This document shows positions 5,405-5,534 of a stretch of DNA of 5,534 bases, in pieces. The notes below the pieces were generated by a model. It was not told the DNA's origin, ran no database searches, and saw only the letters and a program-made list of their open reading frames with translations. Origin of the DNA: Bacteroidota bacterium (lineage in GTDB: Bacteria; Bacteroidota; Bacteroidia; Bacteroidales; Dysgonomonadaceae); the NCBI GenBank assembly GCA_023418255.1, contig JAEZZZ010000145.1, positions 1 through 5,534 of the forward strand, written 5' to 3'. How positions within the stretch are numbered: the first letter of the stretch is position 1; each line of letters opens with the position of its first letter. The position numbers and the translations under genes were made by a program.

Positions 5405-5534
5405 GGAAAAATATACAGCCTTTTACCGAAAAGACCAAGCCATTATGGTCGATTTTTCAGCAGAAAGTATCAGTTCAGACGGTGCCGTTGTTTTATTGGA
5501 AAAGATAGAACGCAAACACAAACTGATCAAACGC
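5400..5534 (+). CDS. IS1380-family transposase, N-terminal part (cut by window edge)
   Basis: An open frame from ATG 5400 continues past the right edge and gives the first 45 residues. Residues 17-37 (VDFSAESISSDGAV, then VLLEKIE) match the N-terminal signature of IS1380-type transposases, in which a short beta strand is followed by SSDGG/A-x-LLL and an acidic helix, just before the DDE_Tnp_1_4 catalytic domain. The protein would cut and move the element around it. An alternative start is the second ATG at 5445 (MVDFSAES), which would escape the inverted repeat covering the first. No Shine-Dalgarno sequence is seen before either. No defect is visible in the part present, so this may be the youngest and only intact IS here. 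Confidence 0.75.
   Translation, partial: MQEKYTAFYRKDQAIMVDFSAESISSDGAVVLLEKIERKHKLIKR

Larger units (their letters stand above)
5319..5534 (+). mobile_element. Left end of an IS1380-family insertion sequence (runs off the window)
   Basis: The element is recognised from its transposase start at 5400. The IS5 relic loses recognisable homology at about 5310, and a CC followed by AAAAAGTTGCATAATTTG begins at 5319. IS1380 elements usually begin with CC, so I place the left tip near 5319; this is a guess, because the other end is not in the window. It appears to have inserted into the older IS5-type relic. Confidence 0.45.

Noticed and set aside
1..5534. CRISPR array, tRNA, rRNA, riboswitch or retron-like RNA.
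   Set aside because: I looked for regular spaced repeats, cloverleaf arms and conserved RNA cores on both strands and found none; the repeated nonamers at 936-1137 are too short and irregularly spaced for CRISPR.

Overview
The window looks like a gene-poor, insertion-sequence-scarred stretch of a Bacteroidota chromosome, most likely Bacteroidales. The reasons are the AT-rich composition, starts without Shine-Dalgarno sequences behind A-rich leaders, two exact matches to the Bacteroidetes -7 promoter element TAnnTTTG just upstream of genes, and protein families typical of the group. These families are a DUF4372/IS4-type transposase, an IS5-type transposase, an IS1380-type transposase, a lipoprotein of the Tyr_phosphatase3 family, and a biotin-fused oxaloacetate decarboxylase alpha chain.

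Layout. 1-132: nothing firm. 133-795: a dead IS4-family transposase on the + strand, with two frameshifts and a large internal deletion, followed by a perfect hairpin (802-825). 796-1420: 625 bases without a gene, very AT-rich, holding one perfect DnaA box, three copies of a near-DnaA nonamer, an almost pure A/T tract and a GC-centred palindrome; I flag it as a candidate replication origin or other DnaA-bound site. 1421-2488: a lipoprotein with the tyrosine-phosphatase fold in which the catalytic cysteine is replaced by glycine. 2489-2759: an intergenic gap with a probable terminator and no gene. 2760-4667: oadA, a 635-residue biotin-dependent carboxyltransferase, the only clear metabolic gene, closed by a strong intrinsic terminator. 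4799-4969: a 56-residue two-helix membrane protein with its own promoter-like box. 4970-5061: nothing seen. 5062-5312: a minus-strand relic of an IS5-type transposase, also internally deleted and frameshifted. From about 5319 to the right edge: the left end of an IS1380-family element whose transposase runs off the window and whose start codon lies inside an inverted repeat.

The three intact chromosomal genes all point right, but each appears to be its own transcription unit, separated by terminators or promoter-like elements, so I see no operon. OadA needs partners (a sodium-pump OadB/OadG pair, or a separate biotin carboxylase if it acts as PycB) that are not in the window. At least three IS families have landed within 5.5 kb, and the two older ones have each lost a central block. 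No complete new defence, CRISPR or biosynthetic system is visible. The most unusual signals are the DnaA-box cluster, the cysteine-less phosphatase and the start-codon-covering hairpin of the IS1380 element.
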